Positions 27,201 to 36,701 of a DNA stretch of 43,538 bases are shown piece after piece; position 1 is the first letter of the stretch; each line of letters begins with the position of its first letter. Position numbers and translations under genes: made by a program. Location of the stretch: NCBI GenBank assembly GCA_021325115.1, contig JAJPHU010000060.1:1-43538 (forward strand), read 5' to 3'. The notes under the pieces were generated by a model. It did no database searches. It was not told the origin of the DNA and was given only the letters and a program-made list of their open reading frames with translations. Source of the stretch: Planctomycetota bacterium (GTDB taxonomy: Bacteria; Planctomycetota; Planctomycetia; Gemmatales; Gemmataceae).

Positions 27201-28621
27201 GCCATCTGGTCGCCATCGAAGTCGGCGTTAAAGCCTTTGCATACCAACGGGTGGATGCGGATGGCGTTGCCTTCGATCAACACCGGCTCGAATGCCTGGA
27301 TGCCCATGCGGTGCAAGGTCGGCGCCCGGTTGAGCAGCACGGCATGGTTCTTGATGACCTCTTCGAGGATGTCCCAGACCTGCTCTTCCTTACGTTCGAG
27401 CATCTTCTTGGCCGACTTGATGGTGTCGGCATGGCCCAGTTCCTTGAGACGGCGGATGATGAACGGCTGGAACAGCTCCAGGGCAATCTTTTTAGGCAGA
27501 CCGCACTGGTGCAGCTTCAGCTCGGGGCCGACGACGATGACGGAGCGGGCCGAGTAATCGACGCGTTTGCCCAGCAGGTTCTCGCGGAAGCGGCCCTGCT
27601 TGCCCTTAATCATGTCGGTCAGCGATTTCAGCGGCCGATTGCTCGATCCCAGTACCGGACGCTTGCAGCGATTGTTGTCGAACAAGGCATCGACCGACTG
27701 CTGGAGCATCCGTTTCTCGTTGCGGATGATGACTTCAGGGGCATTGAGGTCCACCAGTTTCTTGAGACGGTTGTTGCGGTTGATAATACGACGATAAAGA
27801 TCGTTCAAGTCGCTAGTGGCAAAGTTGCCACTGTCCAGAAGCACGAGTGGCCGTAGATCAGGAGGAATAACCGGGATGCACTCCAGCACCATCCACTCTG
27901 GCTTGTTTTGCGGTCCGCCCAGACCGGAATCGCGCAGCGACTCGACCACTTTCAAGCGCTTGACCAGATCGCGCTGTTTCTGTTTGGACGGCTTATCCTT
28001 TCGGTTCTCTTCGTCGAGTTTTTCGCGCAGCTCGATGGCCAGCTGGACCAGGTCGAGATCTTCGAGCAGCTTCTTGATGGCCTCGGCGCCCATGTCTGCC
28101 TCGAAGGCGTCGCCGTAGTTTTCGCGGGCCTTGCGGTAGTCTTCCTCGGTCAGGAGTTGATACTTCTTCAAGGGCGTATCGCCCGGATCAATGACGACGT
28201 AATCCTGGAAATAAATGATCTTTTCCAGACTGGTCGTTTTCATGTCCAGGAGCGTGCCCAGCCGCGACGGCATGGCCTTGAAGAACCAGATGTGGACGAC
28301 GGGGGCGGCCAATTCGATGTGGCCCATACGTTTGCGGCGAACGCGGCTGTGCGTGACCTTGACGCCGCAGCGGTCGCAGATCATACCCTTGTATTTCATG
28401 CCGCGGTACTTGCCGCAGGCGCATTCCCAGTCCTTCTCCGGGCCGAAGATGCGCTCGCAGAACAAACCATCCTTTTCGGGACGATAGGTCCGATAATTGA
28501 TCGTTTCCGGCTTTTTGACTTCGCCGAACGACCAGGAGCGAATATCATGCGGACTGGCCAGGCTGATGCGCACCGCCCCATAGTCGTTGATACGATCGTA
28601 ATTCATTTCGCCGTTACTCAT
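24245..28621 (-). CDS. rpoC: DNA-directed RNA polymerase subunit beta'
   Basis: The 1458-residue product has an AGGAGG site upstream of ATG. The N-terminal zinc finger has C67, C69, C82 and C85 ([15 protein letters not shown]). The catalytic [12 protein letters not shown], with three Mg-binding Asp residues, is near residue 465. The second zinc site is formed by a Cys near residue 833 (MHDCGTTQG) and [11 protein letters not shown] near 905-916. It is slightly longer than the E. coli subunit (1407). With beta it forms the polymerase active centre. rpoC follows rpoB after 94 bp, as in nearly all bacteria, and both lie in the tuf-to-fusA cluster. Confidence 0.98.
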   Translation of the reverse strand: MSNGEMNYDRINDYGAVRISLASPHDIRSWSFGEVKKPETINYRTYRPEKDGLFCERIFGPEKDWECACGKYRGMKYKGMICDRCGVKVTHSRVRRKRMGHIELAAPVVHIWFFKAMPSRLGTLLDMKTTSLEKIIYFQDYVVIDPGDTPLKKYQLLTEEDYRKARENYGDAFEADMGAEAIKKLLEDLDLVQLAIELREKLDEENRKDKPSKQKQRDLVKRLKVVESLRDSGLGGPQNKPEWMVLECIPVIPPDLRPLVLLDSGNFATSDLNDLYRRIINRNNRLKKLVDLNAPEVIIRNEKRMLQQSVDALFDNNRCKRPVLGSSNRPLKSLTDMIKGKQGRFRENLLGKRVDYSARSVIVVGPELKLHQCGLPKKIALELFQPFIIRRLKELGHADTIKSAKKMLERKEEQVWDILEEVIKNHAVLLNRAPTLHRMGIQAFEPVLIEGNAIRIHPLVCKGFNADFDGDQMAVHLPLSIEAQVEATILMMSTNNIFSPANGQPIISPSQDIVMGCYYLTATRGELGESGEAGEGKTFASVQEVFAAYSQKKLGVHARIYVRLPIDKKVISEIKVEKGQTRVDEVPRKSSGLVFTTVGRVLFNDILNPKMAFYDLSLSSKHLARIIADCYQLLGRRETIDLLDRMKDLGFRESTRSGLSFATDDLKTPANKEKVLAETEKKVDYFRKQYDRGNITEVERYNNVIDLWTHARDQITDQMMEDLRNDRRKDETGQVRPYLNPIYLMANSGARGGTEQIRQLAGMRGLMAKPNGTIIETPIKANFREGLSVLEYFSSTHGARKGLADTALKTADSGYLTRKLADVAQNVVVTMHDCGTTQGVSKGVVYKGEQIERPLSETIRGRVSRNPIKDPVSGQMIVDENEMISWEAARKIESMGIDKIIVRSPMTCQAPLGVCRLCYGMDLATGALVEEGMAVGIIAAQSIGEPGTQLTMRTFHIGGVVKREMGESEAKAKRAGIIRYERITDVLNDKGERIALCRNGEIKIVEPKTAGAKDEKVLESYAVPNGAVLLVENGQTVQERQVLCKWDPHITPIVAEFSGRVRFDEIVEDQTLKKERDEVTGAERWVILEHKGDLHPQVIIEDERGQILATYYMPEKAYLEVREGMKVSAGTLLAKTPREVSGTQDITGGLPRVTEIFEARTPRDPAKMAEVAGIVRLGEKKRGKRLIYIQPVDENGKPVGEEREHQVPPGKHLAVHTGDRVKEGQRLVFGPLVPHEILKISGIEELQRYLVTEVQSVYRSQRVDIDDKHIEIIVAQMLRKVKVETMGDTGLLPGSIIDKFAFRAVNDRLKECVKIKDPGDSKFVAGKIVSKEAFEEERARLEAEGKELPTYTTPMPATCSTQLLGITKAAVQSDSFISAASFQETTKVLTEAALAGKVDYLVGLKENVILGHLVPAGTGFRTHQEAEVRLTAPALRTALGEEAAEEAADQAEIVGATE

Positions 28622-28715
28622 GGCCGTCCTCCTTATAAAGAAACTCGTAGTCCAATTTGGTGAATCGTATGATTGAATTTCCTGGCCGCGTCCGTTGCCC
28701 TGTCTTTGGCTCCCT

Positions 28716-31700
28716 CTACAGACGCTTCTTTTCCAACTGCATGTTCAACGCCAAGCCGCGGATCTCGTTGGTGAGCACGTCGAAGCTGGCAGGCGTGCCG
28801 GCTTCCAGTGTGTTCTCGCCCTTGACCATCGATTCGTAGATCTTGGTGCGGCCCTCCACATCGTCCGATTTGACGGTCAACAATTCCTGCAAGATGTAGG
28901 CGGCGCCATAAGCCTCCAGGGCCCACACTTCCATCTCGCCGAAGCGTTGGCCGCCAAAGCGAGCCTTGCCGCCCAAGGGCTGCTGGGTAATCAATGAGTA
29001 AGGGCCAGTGGCGCGGGCATGAACCTTGTCATCAACCAGGTGATGCAGCTTGAGCATGTAGATGTAGCCGACCGTCACCGGCTGCTCGAAACGCTCGCCA
29101 GTTCGACCATCGTACAGATACGTCTTGCCGGTCTCGGAGAAGCCGGCTTCTTTGAGGCATTTGCGGATCTCCTCCTCGGTGGCGCCGTCAAAGACTGGCG
29201 TGATGGCCTTGAAGTTCAGCTTCTTGGCTGCCCAGCCCAGGTGCGTCTCCAGAATCTGACCGACGTTCATGCGGCTGGGGACACCCAATGGATTGAGCAG
29301 AATGTCCACCGGCGTGCCGTCGGCCATGTAGGGCATATCCTCGACGGGCAGGATCTTGGAAATGACACCTTTGTTGCCGTGGCGCCCAGCCATCTTGTCG
29401 CCAACCGAAATCTGTCGCTTGGTGGCCACGTATACCTTGACCATCTGTTGCACGCCGCTGGGCAGCTCATCGCCGCGCTTCATCGAGTTCAGCTTGCGTT
29501 CCTTTTCATCGAACAGAGCATCCAGGCGTTCCTTATGGCGATGATAAATCTCGCTGCACTGCTTCTTGCGCTCCGGGCTGCGGATGTCCAGATGGTCGAG
29601 CCGGAACGAATGCGCCTGCTCGACGAGGGCCTTCTCATCCCGGTCCTGGCCGAGGGTCTTGTTGGTGACGTTATCCTTAAGCTCTTTCTCCTTCTTGTCT
29701 AGCACTTCGGCCAATTCCTTAATCATGGCCCGGTACTGTTCGATGATCTGCTTGTTGAAGCGGTGCTCCACCTCCTTCAATTCTTTATCAAAGGCTTTCT
29801 TTTCCTCCTCCGACATGGAGGCGCGTCGGCTGAAACGCTGCGTATCGATGACGATGCCTTCAACACCGGACGGTACCTCCAGGCTGTCGTTTTTGACGTC
29901 CTCACCGGCCCGGCCGAAGATAGCGTGCAAGAGCTTCTCTTCCGGCGTCAGTTCGCTCTTGGACTTCGGCGATACCTTGCCGACCAGGATATCGCCCGGC
30001 TGGACGTAAGTGCCGATGCGGACAATGCCGTATTCATCGAGATTGGCCAGCGCCTTGGGCGAGACGTTGGGAATGTCGCGGGTAAACTCTTCCTTGCCCA
30101 GCTTGGTCTCGCGGATCTCGATCTCGAACTCTTCGATGTGAATCGAAGTATAAGTATCGTTTTCCACCAGTTTTTCGCTGATGATGATGGCATCCTCGAA
30201 ATTGTAGCCGTCCCACGACATGAAGGCGGCAAGGACGTTGCGTCCCAGGGCCAGCTCGCCATGGCTGGTGGCCGCCCCGTCAGCAATGACTTGCCCTTCT
30301 TTGACCTTTTGGCCGATGCGGACGATCGGCTTTTGATTGAGGCAAGTATGCTCATTGAGTCCGATGAACTTGCGGAGCGGATACTCGCGTTCATCAATGC
30401 GAATGCGCTGAGCATCGACGTAGGTAACGGTGCCGCTCTTCTCGGCCTTGACCACCATGCCGCTGTTGTAGGCCACGTCCTTTTCCAGCCCCGTGGCCAC
30501 CAACGGAGGTTCGGTGACGAGCAAGGGCACGGCCTGGCGCTGCATGTTGGAACCCATCAGGGCCCGGTTGGCATCATCGTGTTCCAAGAACGGAATCAGG
30601 CCCGCCGAGACGCCGACCATCTGCTTGGGACTGATGTCGATATACTGCACCTGATCGGCAGGGATGGTGGTGAAGTCGCCGCCGAAGCGAGCGGTGATAC
30701 GGTCCTGAGTGATTTTCTGGCCGTCGGTCGGGGCGTCGGCCGGGGCCAGGTACGCCAGCGATTCCTCATCAGCCCGCAGATGTTTCACTTCATCGGTCAG
30801 CTTGCGGTGTTTGACCACACGGTAGGGCGTGATAAGGAAACCGTACTCATCTACACCGGCATAAATGCTCAAGTGAGAAATCAAGCCGATGTTGGTGCCT
30901 TCCGGTGTTTCGATAGGGCAGATGCGGCCATAGTGCGAGATGTGAACATCGCGCACGTCGAAGCCAGCCCGCTTGCGGTTGAGGCCGCCCGGACCCAGCG
31001 CTGACAATCGCCTCTCGTGTGTCAACTGCGAGAGCGGATTGGTCTGATCGACGACCTGGCTTAGCTCGCCGCGGCCGAAGAAATATTCGATGGCCGCAGA
31101 GATCGACTTGGGATTGATGAGCGAGCGGGGCGTCATATCTTGCTGATCACGGATGGACATGCGCTCCTGCACCGTGCGGCGCAGCTTAAGGAAGCCTTTG
31201 CGCAGCTCGTCGGCGGCCAACTCGTCGATAGTGCGAACGCGGCGATTGCCCAGGTGGTCGATGTCGTCGATATGACCATCGCCGGAGCGCAGCTTCATGA
31301 TGTAGCGAATGGCGTTGAGATAATCGAGCGACTGCAACGTCATTTCTGCTTCATCGATGTTCTGCTCAAACTTGCGGTTGATGCGGAAGCGGCCAACCCG
31401 GCCCAGGCGATAGCGGTTGGGGTCTTGGAACTTCTCAGTGAACAGCTCTTTGGCTTTTTCCAGCTGCGGCGGATTGCCCGGACGCAGGCGCTGGTAGATT
31501 TTCAACAGCGCTTCCTCGTGCGTGCTGGTCGGATCTTCGTTCAGCGAGGCGAGGATGAGCGGATCTTTGACCTTGGTGAGGATGGTCACCTCTGTCACGG
31601 GGCTGGCAAAGATGATGTCGAGCTTTTCCTCGGTGAACGTTTCGCCGCTGTCGAGGTAGACTTCGCCTGTTTCCGGGTCGATAACGTCGCCGACGGCGAT

Positions 31701-32420
31701 GGCGCCCTTGATTTTGGCGCGGGCATCTTTGCTGTTGACTTTGATTGTCTCGGTCGGATAGAAGGCGCGGATGATGTCGGCATCGCTGGAGTAGGCCGGA
31801 TCCATGGCGCGCAAGAGCGTCATGGCCGAGAACTTGCCGGATTGATCAATGCGGACGCCGAGGGTGTCTTTTTTGGTGACGTTGATTTCGATCCAGCTGC
31901 CGCGTTCGGGGATGATGCGGCAGGAGTGGAGTTTTTTGTCGCTGGCTTCGGTTTCGACGACAAAATCGACACCGGGCGAGCGGTGCAGTTGGCTGACGAC
32001 GACACGTTCGGCGCCGTTGATGATGAACTCGCCGCCGCCAATCATGATGGGCATGTCGCCGAGGTAGACTTCTTCTTCGACCGGCTGGTCTTTGACCAGG
32101 CGCAGCCAGACGCGGAAGGGCCGGCCATAGGTCAGGCGCAGTTGCCGGCATTCATCGGGGCCGTAACGCGGCTTGCCCAGCTCATAGCGCAGATATTCCA
32201 GGGAAAGCGTGTTGTCGTAGCTTTTGATGGGGAAGATTTCGCGCAGCACGCCTTCAAGTCCAATCGGCTGGCGTTTCTCCGGCGGCACGTCCAGCTGCAG
32301 GAAACGCTCGTAGGAGCGTGTTTGGATGGCGGTCAGGGGCGGCACCTTGGCGGTGTCGCCGAAGCGGCCGAAGTTGCGGATTTCTTCCGGTACAATGGTG
32401 CGAATAGCGGGGACGGGCAT
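28716..32420 (-). CDS. rpoB: DNA-directed RNA polymerase subunit beta
   Basis: I chose ATG 32420 ([13 protein letters not shown]), preceded by GGGAGGAG; the frame extends 43 codons further upstream, but that part does not look like protein. The product has 1234 residues. The rifampicin-binding cluster reads [20 protein letters not shown], keeping Asp516, His526 and Ser531 (E. coli numbering), with Val in place of Phe514 and Met515. [18 protein letters not shown] and the C-terminal [19 protein letters not shown] are intact. Beta forms one half of the catalytic cleft. The 645 bp upstream spacer separates it from rplL. Confidence 0.97.
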   Translation of the reverse strand: MPVPAIRTIVPEEIRNFGRFGDTAKVPPLTAIQTRSYERFLQLDVPPEKRQPIGLEGVLREIFPIKSYDNTLSLEYLRYELGKPRYGPDECRQLRLTYGRPFRVWLRLVKDQPVEEEVYLGDMPIMIGGGEFIINGAERVVVSQLHRSPGVDFVVETEASDKKLHSCRIIPERGSWIEINVTKKDTLGVRIDQSGKFSAMTLLRAMDPAYSSDADIIRAFYPTETIKVNSKDARAKIKGAIAVGDVIDPETGEVYLDSGETFTEEKLDIIFASPVTEVTILTKVKDPLILASLNEDPTSTHEEALLKIYQRLRPGNPPQLEKAKELFTEKFQDPNRYRLGRVGRFRINRKFEQNIDEAEMTLQSLDYLNAIRYIMKLRSGDGHIDDIDHLGNRRVRTIDELAADELRKGFLKLRRTVQERMSIRDQQDMTPRSLINPKSISAAIEYFFGRGELSQVVDQTNPLSQLTHERRLSALGPGGLNRKRAGFDVRDVHISHYGRICPIETPEGTNIGLISHLSIYAGVDEYGFLITPYRVVKHRKLTDEVKHLRADEESLAYLAPADAPTDGQKITQDRITARFGGDFTTIPADQVQYIDISPKQMVGVSAGLIPFLEHDDANRALMGSNMQRQAVPLLVTEPPLVATGLEKDVAYNSGMVVKAEKSGTVTYVDAQRIRIDEREYPLRKFIGLNEHTCLNQKPIVRIGQKVKEGQVIADGAATSHGELALGRNVLAAFMSWDGYNFEDAIIISEKLVENDTYTSIHIEEFEIEIRETKLGKEEFTRDIPNVSPKALANLDEYGIVRIGTYVQPGDILVGKVSPKSKSELTPEEKLLHAIFGRAGEDVKNDSLEVPSGVEGIVIDTQRFSRRASMSEEEKKAFDKELKEVEHRFNKQIIEQYRAMIKELAEVLDKKEKELKDNVTNKTLGQDRDEKALVEQAHSFRLDHLDIRSPERKKQCSEIYHRHKERLDALFDEKERKLNSMKRGDELPSGVQQMVKVYVATKRQISVGDKMAGRHGNKGVISKILPVEDMPYMADGTPVDILLNPLGVPSRMNVGQILETHLGWAAKKLNFKAITPVFDGATEEEIRKCLKEAGFSETGKTYLYDGRTGERFEQPVTVGYIYMLKLHHLVDDKVHARATGPYSLITQQPLGGKARFGGQRFGEMEVWALEAYGAAYILQELLTVKSDDVEGRTKIYESMVKGENTLEAGTPASFDVLTNEIRGLALNMQLEKKRL

Positions 32421-32605
32421 GGTGGGTTTGCTCCTCCCAAAAAAGACAAACAGGTACGGATCGGCGCGAGCCTGTCCGGCACGGCGGCCACTCTCGTTCC
32501 CAAACCGAGTTGGGAACGGTCGCGTCAATTCACCGGGCCGATTCGGCATCGCGCCGTCGGCTAGTATTTGGATGATCGTTCAAGGGTGCAAGAATCGCTG
32601 GTGGA

Positions 32606-32658
32606 GGCGCTCCTACAAGATGCCCGTCGCTTGCGCTCCAGGCTTGTAGGACAGCGCC
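32606..32658. repeat. Inverted repeat in the rplL-rpoB spacer
   Basis: GGCGCTCCTACAAG (32606-32619) pairs with CTTGTAGGACAGCGCC (32643-32658), 14 bp with a 2 nt bulge and a 23 nt loop. It lies about 185 bp before the rpoB start. Confidence 0.75.
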
Positions 32659-32994
32659 GAACGGTCCTGTGGACGCTTTGGTTCTCCCGCAGAGCAGGGG
32701 AACGCACGATACAGGGTCTCCAACGGGTCTGTTCCTAAAGTTACTCCGTTCAATACCCGGACGGCGCGCGAGCGCAGCCAGGCACCAGGCCTGGCTATTT
32801 TTCACCCGGGGGCGAGGGGGAAGGCCGATTGGTTGCACGCTGCGTTCCGCGTTTGTTTCGTTTCGTTTCAACCTACGCCCGGCGGCGCGTCCGAATCACG
32901 GCCGAGCGAACATCGCCGCGCCTCAACTCCGAGATACGAAAGACAGTCTAGGATATTTCACCACAAAGGCACGCAAAGTGCAAGGACTTTTTTT

Positions 32995-33058
32995 CCGGCG
33001 AGCGGGGTATGGAAACACCTCGATGGTCTCCAGGGCGTTTCCACGCCCCGCTCGCCGG
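32995..33058. repeat. GGCGAGCGGGG-family inverted repeat after rplL
   Basis: CCGGCGAGCGGGG (32995-33007) pairs perfectly with 33046-33058, and an inner stem TGGAAAC/GTTTCCA (33010-33016 with 33037-33043) extends it. It begins 7 bp after the rplL stop. The layout (outer arm, short spacer, GTTT/AAAC inner stem) matches the sister element after rplA. Confidence 0.93.
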
Positions 33059-33065
33059 CATCCCT

Positions 33066-33488
33066 TTACTTCAGTGAAACCTTGGCGCCGCCATCTTCGA
33101 GTTTCTTCTTGATGGTGTTGGCCTCGTCTTTGGAGACGTTCTCCTTCACAGGCTTGGGCGCGCCCTCGACGAGTTCCTTGGCTTCCTTGAGGCCGAGGTT
33201 GGTGATCTCGCGGACCACCTTGATGACGTTGATCTTCTTGGCCGGATCGGCCAGGCCGTCGAGGACGACGGTGAATTCCGTCTTCTCTTCAGGCTTGGCT
33301 TCCGCAGGCCCGGCGCCGGGTGCGCCGGGGCCGGCAGCCATCACCACGCCACCGGCAGCCGGTTCAATTTTATACTTTTCCTTGAGATAATCTCTCAATT
33401 GGACAGCCTTGGTGATGGTCAAGGCCGCGATTTTGTCGCCCAGCTCCATGATATCGGGTGCGAAGCTGGTTCCGTTTCCTTCAGCCAT
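33066..33488 (-). CDS. rplL: 50S ribosomal protein L7/L12
   Basis: The 140-residue product has an AAAGGA site before the ATG. It shows the N-terminal dimerisation domain ([17 protein letters not shown]), an Ala/Gly/Pro hinge at about residues 45-68, and the C-terminal factor-binding domain with [20 protein letters not shown] and [15 protein letters not shown]7/L12 multimers on L10 recruit and stimulate translational GTPases such as the EF-Tu and EF-G encoded in this cluster. The order rplJ-rplL-rpoB is the bacterial norm. It is slightly longer than the E. coli protein (121). Confidence 0.98.
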   Translation of the reverse strand: MAEGNGTSFAPDIMELGDKIAALTITKAVQLRDYLKEKYKIEPAAGGVVMAAGPGAPGAGPAEAKPEEKTEFTVVLDGLADPAKKINVIKVVREITNLGLKEAKELVEGAPKPVKENVSKDEANTIKKKLEDGGAKVSLK

Positions 33489-33563
33489 TGTCGTCTGATC
33501 CTTTCTTGATGCAGGTGCTGCTTGAAGCGGAGCAGCGTCTTGCGTAATAGCCCACGTTTGGTT

Positions 33564-34124
33564 TCATCCTGCCGCTCCAGCGGCAGCGCTTTCCTCTTTT
33601 TTCGCGCCGATGGTCTGAATCTGGCTGGCCACCTGCGCGATTGGCCCAGTCAAACAGCCGGCCAGTGCCGATCCCGGCCCCAATATCATGCCGATAATCG
33701 AAGCGATGGCCTCTTCACGCGTTGGTCTCGTGAGCGCTTCCTCGAAGCGGATGACCTCCCCATCCGCGAAGGCGCCTTTGATGTTGACCTTGTCCTTGTA
33801 CGCCGCGGCGTTCTTGGATTTTTTCAACTCATCGTCGAGGGTCCGGCTCAACTCGGCGATGCTGTTGGCACCGAAGGCGAACGCGGTCGGGCCAATCCAT
33901 ATCGGTGAATCGGCCCCGATCCGAATGCCCAGCTCGTCGAAGACACGTCGTGTCAAGCTGTTTTTGACCCATTTGATACGGATGTTCTTTTTGCGCAGCG
34001 CTGCCCGCAGGGAGGTTTCGAGCTGGCCATTTAGTCCTTGTATGCTCAACACCACGGCGTCGCGGACCTCCTGGAAGGTGCTGCGCAACGCATCCATTTC
34101 CATTTGTTTGATGACTTTGCTCAT
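33564..34124 (-). CDS. rplJ: 50S ribosomal protein L10
   Basis: The 186-residue product has the rRNA-binding N-terminal domain (QEVRDAVVLSIQGLNGQLET, then LRKKNIRIKWVKNSL) and the C-terminal helix that anchors L7/L12 dimers. The tail is Ala/Glu/Lys-rich. L10 forms the base of the ribosomal stalk. In many bacteria L10 binds its own leader; here the leader is an 82 bp spacer dominated by the hairpin at 34139-34200, and I did not find a classic L10 kink-turn site. Confidence 0.96.
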   Translation of the reverse strand: MSKVIKQMEMDALRSTFQEVRDAVVLSIQGLNGQLETSLRAALRKKNIRIKWVKNSLTRRVFDELGIRIGADSPIWIGPTAFAFGANSIAELSRTLDDELKKSKNAAAYKDKVNIKGAFADGEVIRFEEALTRPTREEAIASIIGMILGPGSALAGCLTGPIAQVASQIQTIGAKKEESAAAGAAG

Positions 34125-34138
34125 GGCGCAATTCTCAG

Positions 34139-34200
34139 AGGCGAGCGGGGCGCGTTAACGCCTCGGCAAATTACCGCGACATTAACACACCTCGCTCGCC
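34139..34200. repeat. GGCGAGCGGGG-family inverted repeat between rplA and rplJ
   Basis: AGGCGAGCGGGGCGCGTTAA (34139-34158) faces TTAACACACCTCGCTCGCC (34182-34200). The arms differ at three positions over 19, one of them a wobble. It starts 7 bp after the rplA stop and ends 15 bp before the rplJ start, so it would lie in the rplJ leader. Confidence 0.88.
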
Positions 34201-34206
34201 GGGAAA

Positions 34207-35163
34207 TTACATAGTAACCGGGATGCCCGGAGTCATAGTGCCGGCGATGGTAATCGATTTCACATAATGTCCCTTGACGCCAGCCGGCTTGGCGGCGCGG
34301 ATCTGTTCGACAAAGGCCGTAATGTTGGCGGCCAATTTGTCATCAGGGAAGCTGATCTTGCCAACGCCAGCGTGGACATTGCCGCCCTTGTCGGCGCGAT
34401 ATTCAACCTTACCGGCCTTCTGCTCGCGCACCGCCTGGGCCACGTCTTGACCGGCCGTGATGACAGTGCCAGCCTTGGGTGTGGGCATCAGACCGCGCGG
34501 ACCGAGGACTTTACCGAGGCGGCTGACTTTGCCCATCATGTCCTGCGTGGCCAGAGCCACATCGAAGTCGAGCCAGCCTTCCTTCTGGACCTTTTCGACC
34601 AACTCGTCGCCACCGGCAAAGTCGGCGCCGGCCTCCTTGGCCTTGGCAATGTTATCGCCCTGGCAGAAAACGACGACGCGCTTAACCTTGCCTAGACCGT
34701 GCGGCAACGGTACGCTGCCGCGGATCATCTGATCGCTCTGCGTCGTATCGATGCCGAGCGACATATGGACCTCGACGGTCTCGTCGAACTTGGCCCGCTT
34801 GATCTGCTTCAAGAGGGCGATAGCCTGCTTGAGCGGGGGAGCGCCGGCCTTGAGGATCTTTTGGCGATCGTTCTTGAGCTTATTGAGCAGCTTTTTGCCG
34901 CGGTGCGGTGGTTTTCCGGGCTGCCGCCCTTTTTTCTTGGCAGGCGCCGCCGGGGCCGTTGGTGCTGGCGCGGCAGGTGGGGCAGCAGCGGAAGGCGCTC
35001 CAGGAGACGCAGACTCAACGGTGGCCGCCGGGGCTGCCTCCGCTTTGGGGGCTTTGGCCTTGGCAGCACGCGGTTTCTTTGTTTCGGCGCCGGCCGGTTG
35101 TTCGCCCGCCGGGGCCGACTTTTCCTTGGTTTCGTCGGGTTTGTCGGCTTGTTTCTTGGCCAT
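34207..35163 (-). CDS. rplA: 50S ribosomal protein L1 with long disordered N-terminal extension
   Basis: The 318-residue product is about 85-90 residues longer than typical L1 (around 230). The extra N-terminus (residues 1-88) is Lys/Ala/Pro-rich, with repeated [16 protein letters not shown]-like sequence, and looks disordered and basic. The L1 core starts near [15 protein letters not shown] and contains [44 protein letters not shown] and [15 protein letters not shown]1 binds the mobile L1 stalk of 23S rRNA and can repress the L11-L1 mRNA. The reading frame is unbroken and shared with the core, so the extension appears genuine. Confidence 0.95.
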   Translation of the reverse strand: MAKKQADKPDETKEKSAPAGEQPAGAETKKPRAAKAKAPKAEAAPAATVESASPGAPSAAAPPAAPAPTAPAAPAKKKGRQPGKPPHRGKKLLNKLKNDRQKILKAGAPPLKQAIALLKQIKRAKFDETVEVHMSLGIDTTQSDQMIRGSVPLPHGLGKVKRVVVFCQGDNIAKAKEAGADFAGGDELVEKVQKEGWLDFDVALATQDMMGKVSRLGKVLGPRGLMPTPKAGTVITAGQDVAQAVREQKAGKVEYRADKGGNVHAGVGKISFPDDKLAANITAFVEQIRAAKPAGVKGHYVKSITIAGTMTPGIPVTM

Positions 35164-35185
35164 GATCTTTCTACTACCTGGTGTA

Positions 35186-35248
35186 GCGAACGGCCGGCGT
35201 CAGTCGGCTGGTCCACTCTCCACCAGCCGGCTGACACCGGCCGTTCGC
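35186..35248. repeat. 27 bp inverted repeat between rplK and rplA, GCGAACGG family
   Basis: The arms 35186-35212 and 35222-35248 match at 25 of 27 positions with a 9 nt loop; the outer ends are GCGAACGGCC / GGCCGTTCGC. It fills most of the rplK-rplA spacer. Its outer arm resembles that of 2839-2892. Confidence 0.93.
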
Positions 35249-35271
35249 CGGAAGGTTAAATGCTATGACTT

Positions 35272-35736
35272 TCACCCCTCGATGGCCAGTCCCAAACTAC
35301 GGGCCGTGCCCTCAATGATGCGCATGGCGTGATCGACATCGCGGGCATTGAGATCTTGCAATTTCTTCTGGGCGATTTCGCGGACCTGTGCCGCCGATAC
35401 CTTGAATCCCTTGTATTTGCCGCTGCCCTTGGCTTTTTCTTCGGCGTTGATGACTTCACCGCCTTTTTTCTTCTCCAAGGGGATGCCGGCCGCCTGTTTG
35501 AGCAAGATCGCCGCGGGCGGACTCTTGATGGCAAATTCGAAGCTGCGGTCGTTATAGACCGTTATCACCACCGGCACGGTGATACCGCGCATCTCCTTGG
35601 AACGCTCGTTAAACTGTGATACGAACTGACCGATGTTCACACCATGCTGACCGAGCGCAGGACCAACCGGAGGCGCAGGCGTGGCCTGTCCTCCCGGCAC
35701 CTGCAATTTGATCTGCGCTGTTACCTGTTTCGCCAC
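35272..35736 (-). CDS. rplK: 50S ribosomal protein L11
   Basis: The 154-residue product starts at GTG 35736 with AAAGG upstream. The N-terminal domain has the Pro-rich [20 protein letters not shown] that binds thiostrepton-type antibiotics and the 23S rRNA GTPase-associated region. The C-terminal RNA-binding domain ends [21 protein letters not shown]11 is needed for factor-dependent GTPase activity and for stringent response sensing. A basic insert ([19 protein letters not shown]) makes it a little longer than the E. coli protein (142). Confidence 0.98.
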   Translation of the reverse strand: MAKQVTAQIKLQVPGGQATPAPPVGPALGQHGVNIGQFVSQFNERSKEMRGITVPVVITVYNDRSFEFAIKSPPAAILLKQAAGIPLEKKKGGEVINAEEKAKGSGKYKGFKVSAAQVREIAQKKLQDLNARDVDHAMRIIEGTARSLGLAIEG

Positions 35737-35770
35737 GTTGCAACCTTTCTAATGATTTTTGATTTCCCGT

Positions 35771-35822
35771 GGTTCGTTTTCGGTAAAGAAGGATCTGTTT
35801 GTTTGTTCCGAAAACCGAAAAC
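35771..35822. repeat. CGAAAACC-unit repeat in the nusG-rplK spacer
   Basis: GGTTCGTTTTCGG (35771-35783) can pair partly with CCGAAAACCGAAAAC (35808-35822), and further CGAAAAC/AGAAAACC units follow to about 35837. It is the same unit as in 14236-14281. The pairing is imperfect. Confidence 0.65.
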
Positions 35823-35840
35823 AGAAAACCAAAAACGGAT

Positions 35841-36617
35841 TTACGCTTGTTCCACTTGCCAGTATTCAAACTCCACCTGCACGGGCCGGCCGAAGATCGT
35901 CAACTCGACCGATACGCTGCCCTTGGCCTCGTGCAATTCCTTGACGTCGCCCTCCATGCCAGCGAAAGTGCCGTCCGTGACCTTGACACGGTCGCCGGGA
36001 CCGAAGCGCGGCTTGGTGTAGACGACCTTGCCCTCTTCGGCCTTGGCTTCGGCACCCTTGATCTGCCCATGCAGCATGCGCTCGATCTCCCGATCGGACA
36101 TGGGCGGCGGCGGACGATGCACCGAGCCACCCACAAAATCGCCGACCCCGGAGGTCTCTCGAAAGAGATAGAGGATTCGATCGTTGTATTCCACCTCGAC
36201 CATCAAATATCCCGGATAGAGCTTGCGTTCTTTCTGTACGCGGCGGCCATTGCGCATCTCCGTGACGCGCTCCACCGGGATGACGATCTGACCGTAATAC
36301 TCTTCCAGTCCTTCGATTTTAACCCGTTTTTCGATGGCTTCCTTGATCGCTTCTTCGCGGCCGCTCTGCACTTTGACGACATACCAGCGTTTGTTGCTCG
36401 GTTTGGGCTGCGGCGGCGTCGCTTCCGCTTCAGCGCTGCTCGCGTGGGGTTGTTCGGCAGCAGGCTCCGTTGTTTGCGGCGGACCTGCAGGCGCCCCCGC
36501 TTCGGGATGCTCTTCCGCAGGGACTGGGGACGATGTCTGTTCTGGTTGGGCGCTTTCCGGCGGTGGAGGGGGCGTCACCGCGGGAGTGGGTTCAGGAGTA
36601 GAAACGTTCTCTGTCAT
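35841..36617 (-). CDS. nusG: Transcription antitermination factor NusG with Pro-rich N-terminal extension
   Basis: The 258-residue product has about 75 extra N-terminal residues rich in Pro, Glu and Thr (TPAVTPPPPPESAQPEQ). The NGN domain starts at NKRWYVVKVQSGREE (about residue 75) and includes RKLYPGYLMVEVEYNDRILY. The KOW domain (about 202-256) begins FGPGDRVKVTDGTFAGMEGD and is complete. NusG binds RNA polymerase beta' and links it to ribosomes, Rho or antitermination complexes. The acidic Pro-rich tail contrasts with the basic L1 tail two genes downstream. The gene follows secE after 84 bp. Confidence 0.96.
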   Translation of the reverse strand: MTENVSTPEPTPAVTPPPPPESAQPEQTSSPVPAEEHPEAGAPAGPPQTTEPAAEQPHASSAEAEATPPQPKPSNKRWYVVKVQSGREEAIKEAIEKRVKIEGLEEYYGQIVIPVERVTEMRNGRRVQKERKLYPGYLMVEVEYNDRILYLFRETSGVGDFVGGSVHRPPPPMSDREIERMLHGQIKGAEAKAEEGKVVYTKPRFGPGDRVKVTDGTFAGMEGDVKELHEAKGSVSVELTIFGRPVQVEFEYWQVEQA

Positions 36618-36701
36618 GACGCCAACTCTTTGATTCGTCCGCCCCTAGCGCCTGCAAGGGATGCCCCTGCGGGCGCTGCGGGCAAGTAGTGCATTCAGAA
36701 T

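Larger units (their letters stand above)
32421..33065. other. Unusually long rplL-rpoB spacer (645 bp)
   Basis: No convincing gene lies here; frames on both strands are Pro/Arg-rich and lack family-like motifs. It contains an inverted repeat at 32606-32658, a short hairpin (AGCCAGG / CCTGGCT at 32776-32796, followed by a T-run on the + strand), a half-element of the CACAAAGGCA type near 32960-32990, and the GGCGAGCGGGG hairpin at 32995-33058. The length suggests rpoBC may have its own promoter or attenuation, but I could not pick a clear promoter. Confidence 0.6.

Noticed and set aside
31000-31090. Natural rifampicin resistance in RpoB
   Set aside because: Asp516, His526 and Ser531 equivalents are wild type; Val at 514 and 515 is not enough to predict resistance.
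32421-32549. 43-residue N-terminal extension of RpoB
   Set aside because: It is Arg/Pro-rich, and a GGGAGGAG site lies directly before ATG 32420.
31140-32564. 474-codon open frame on the + strand opposite rpoB
   Set aside because: Antisense shadow of rpoB, with no ribosome site or recognisable domain; the same holds for 29763-31004.
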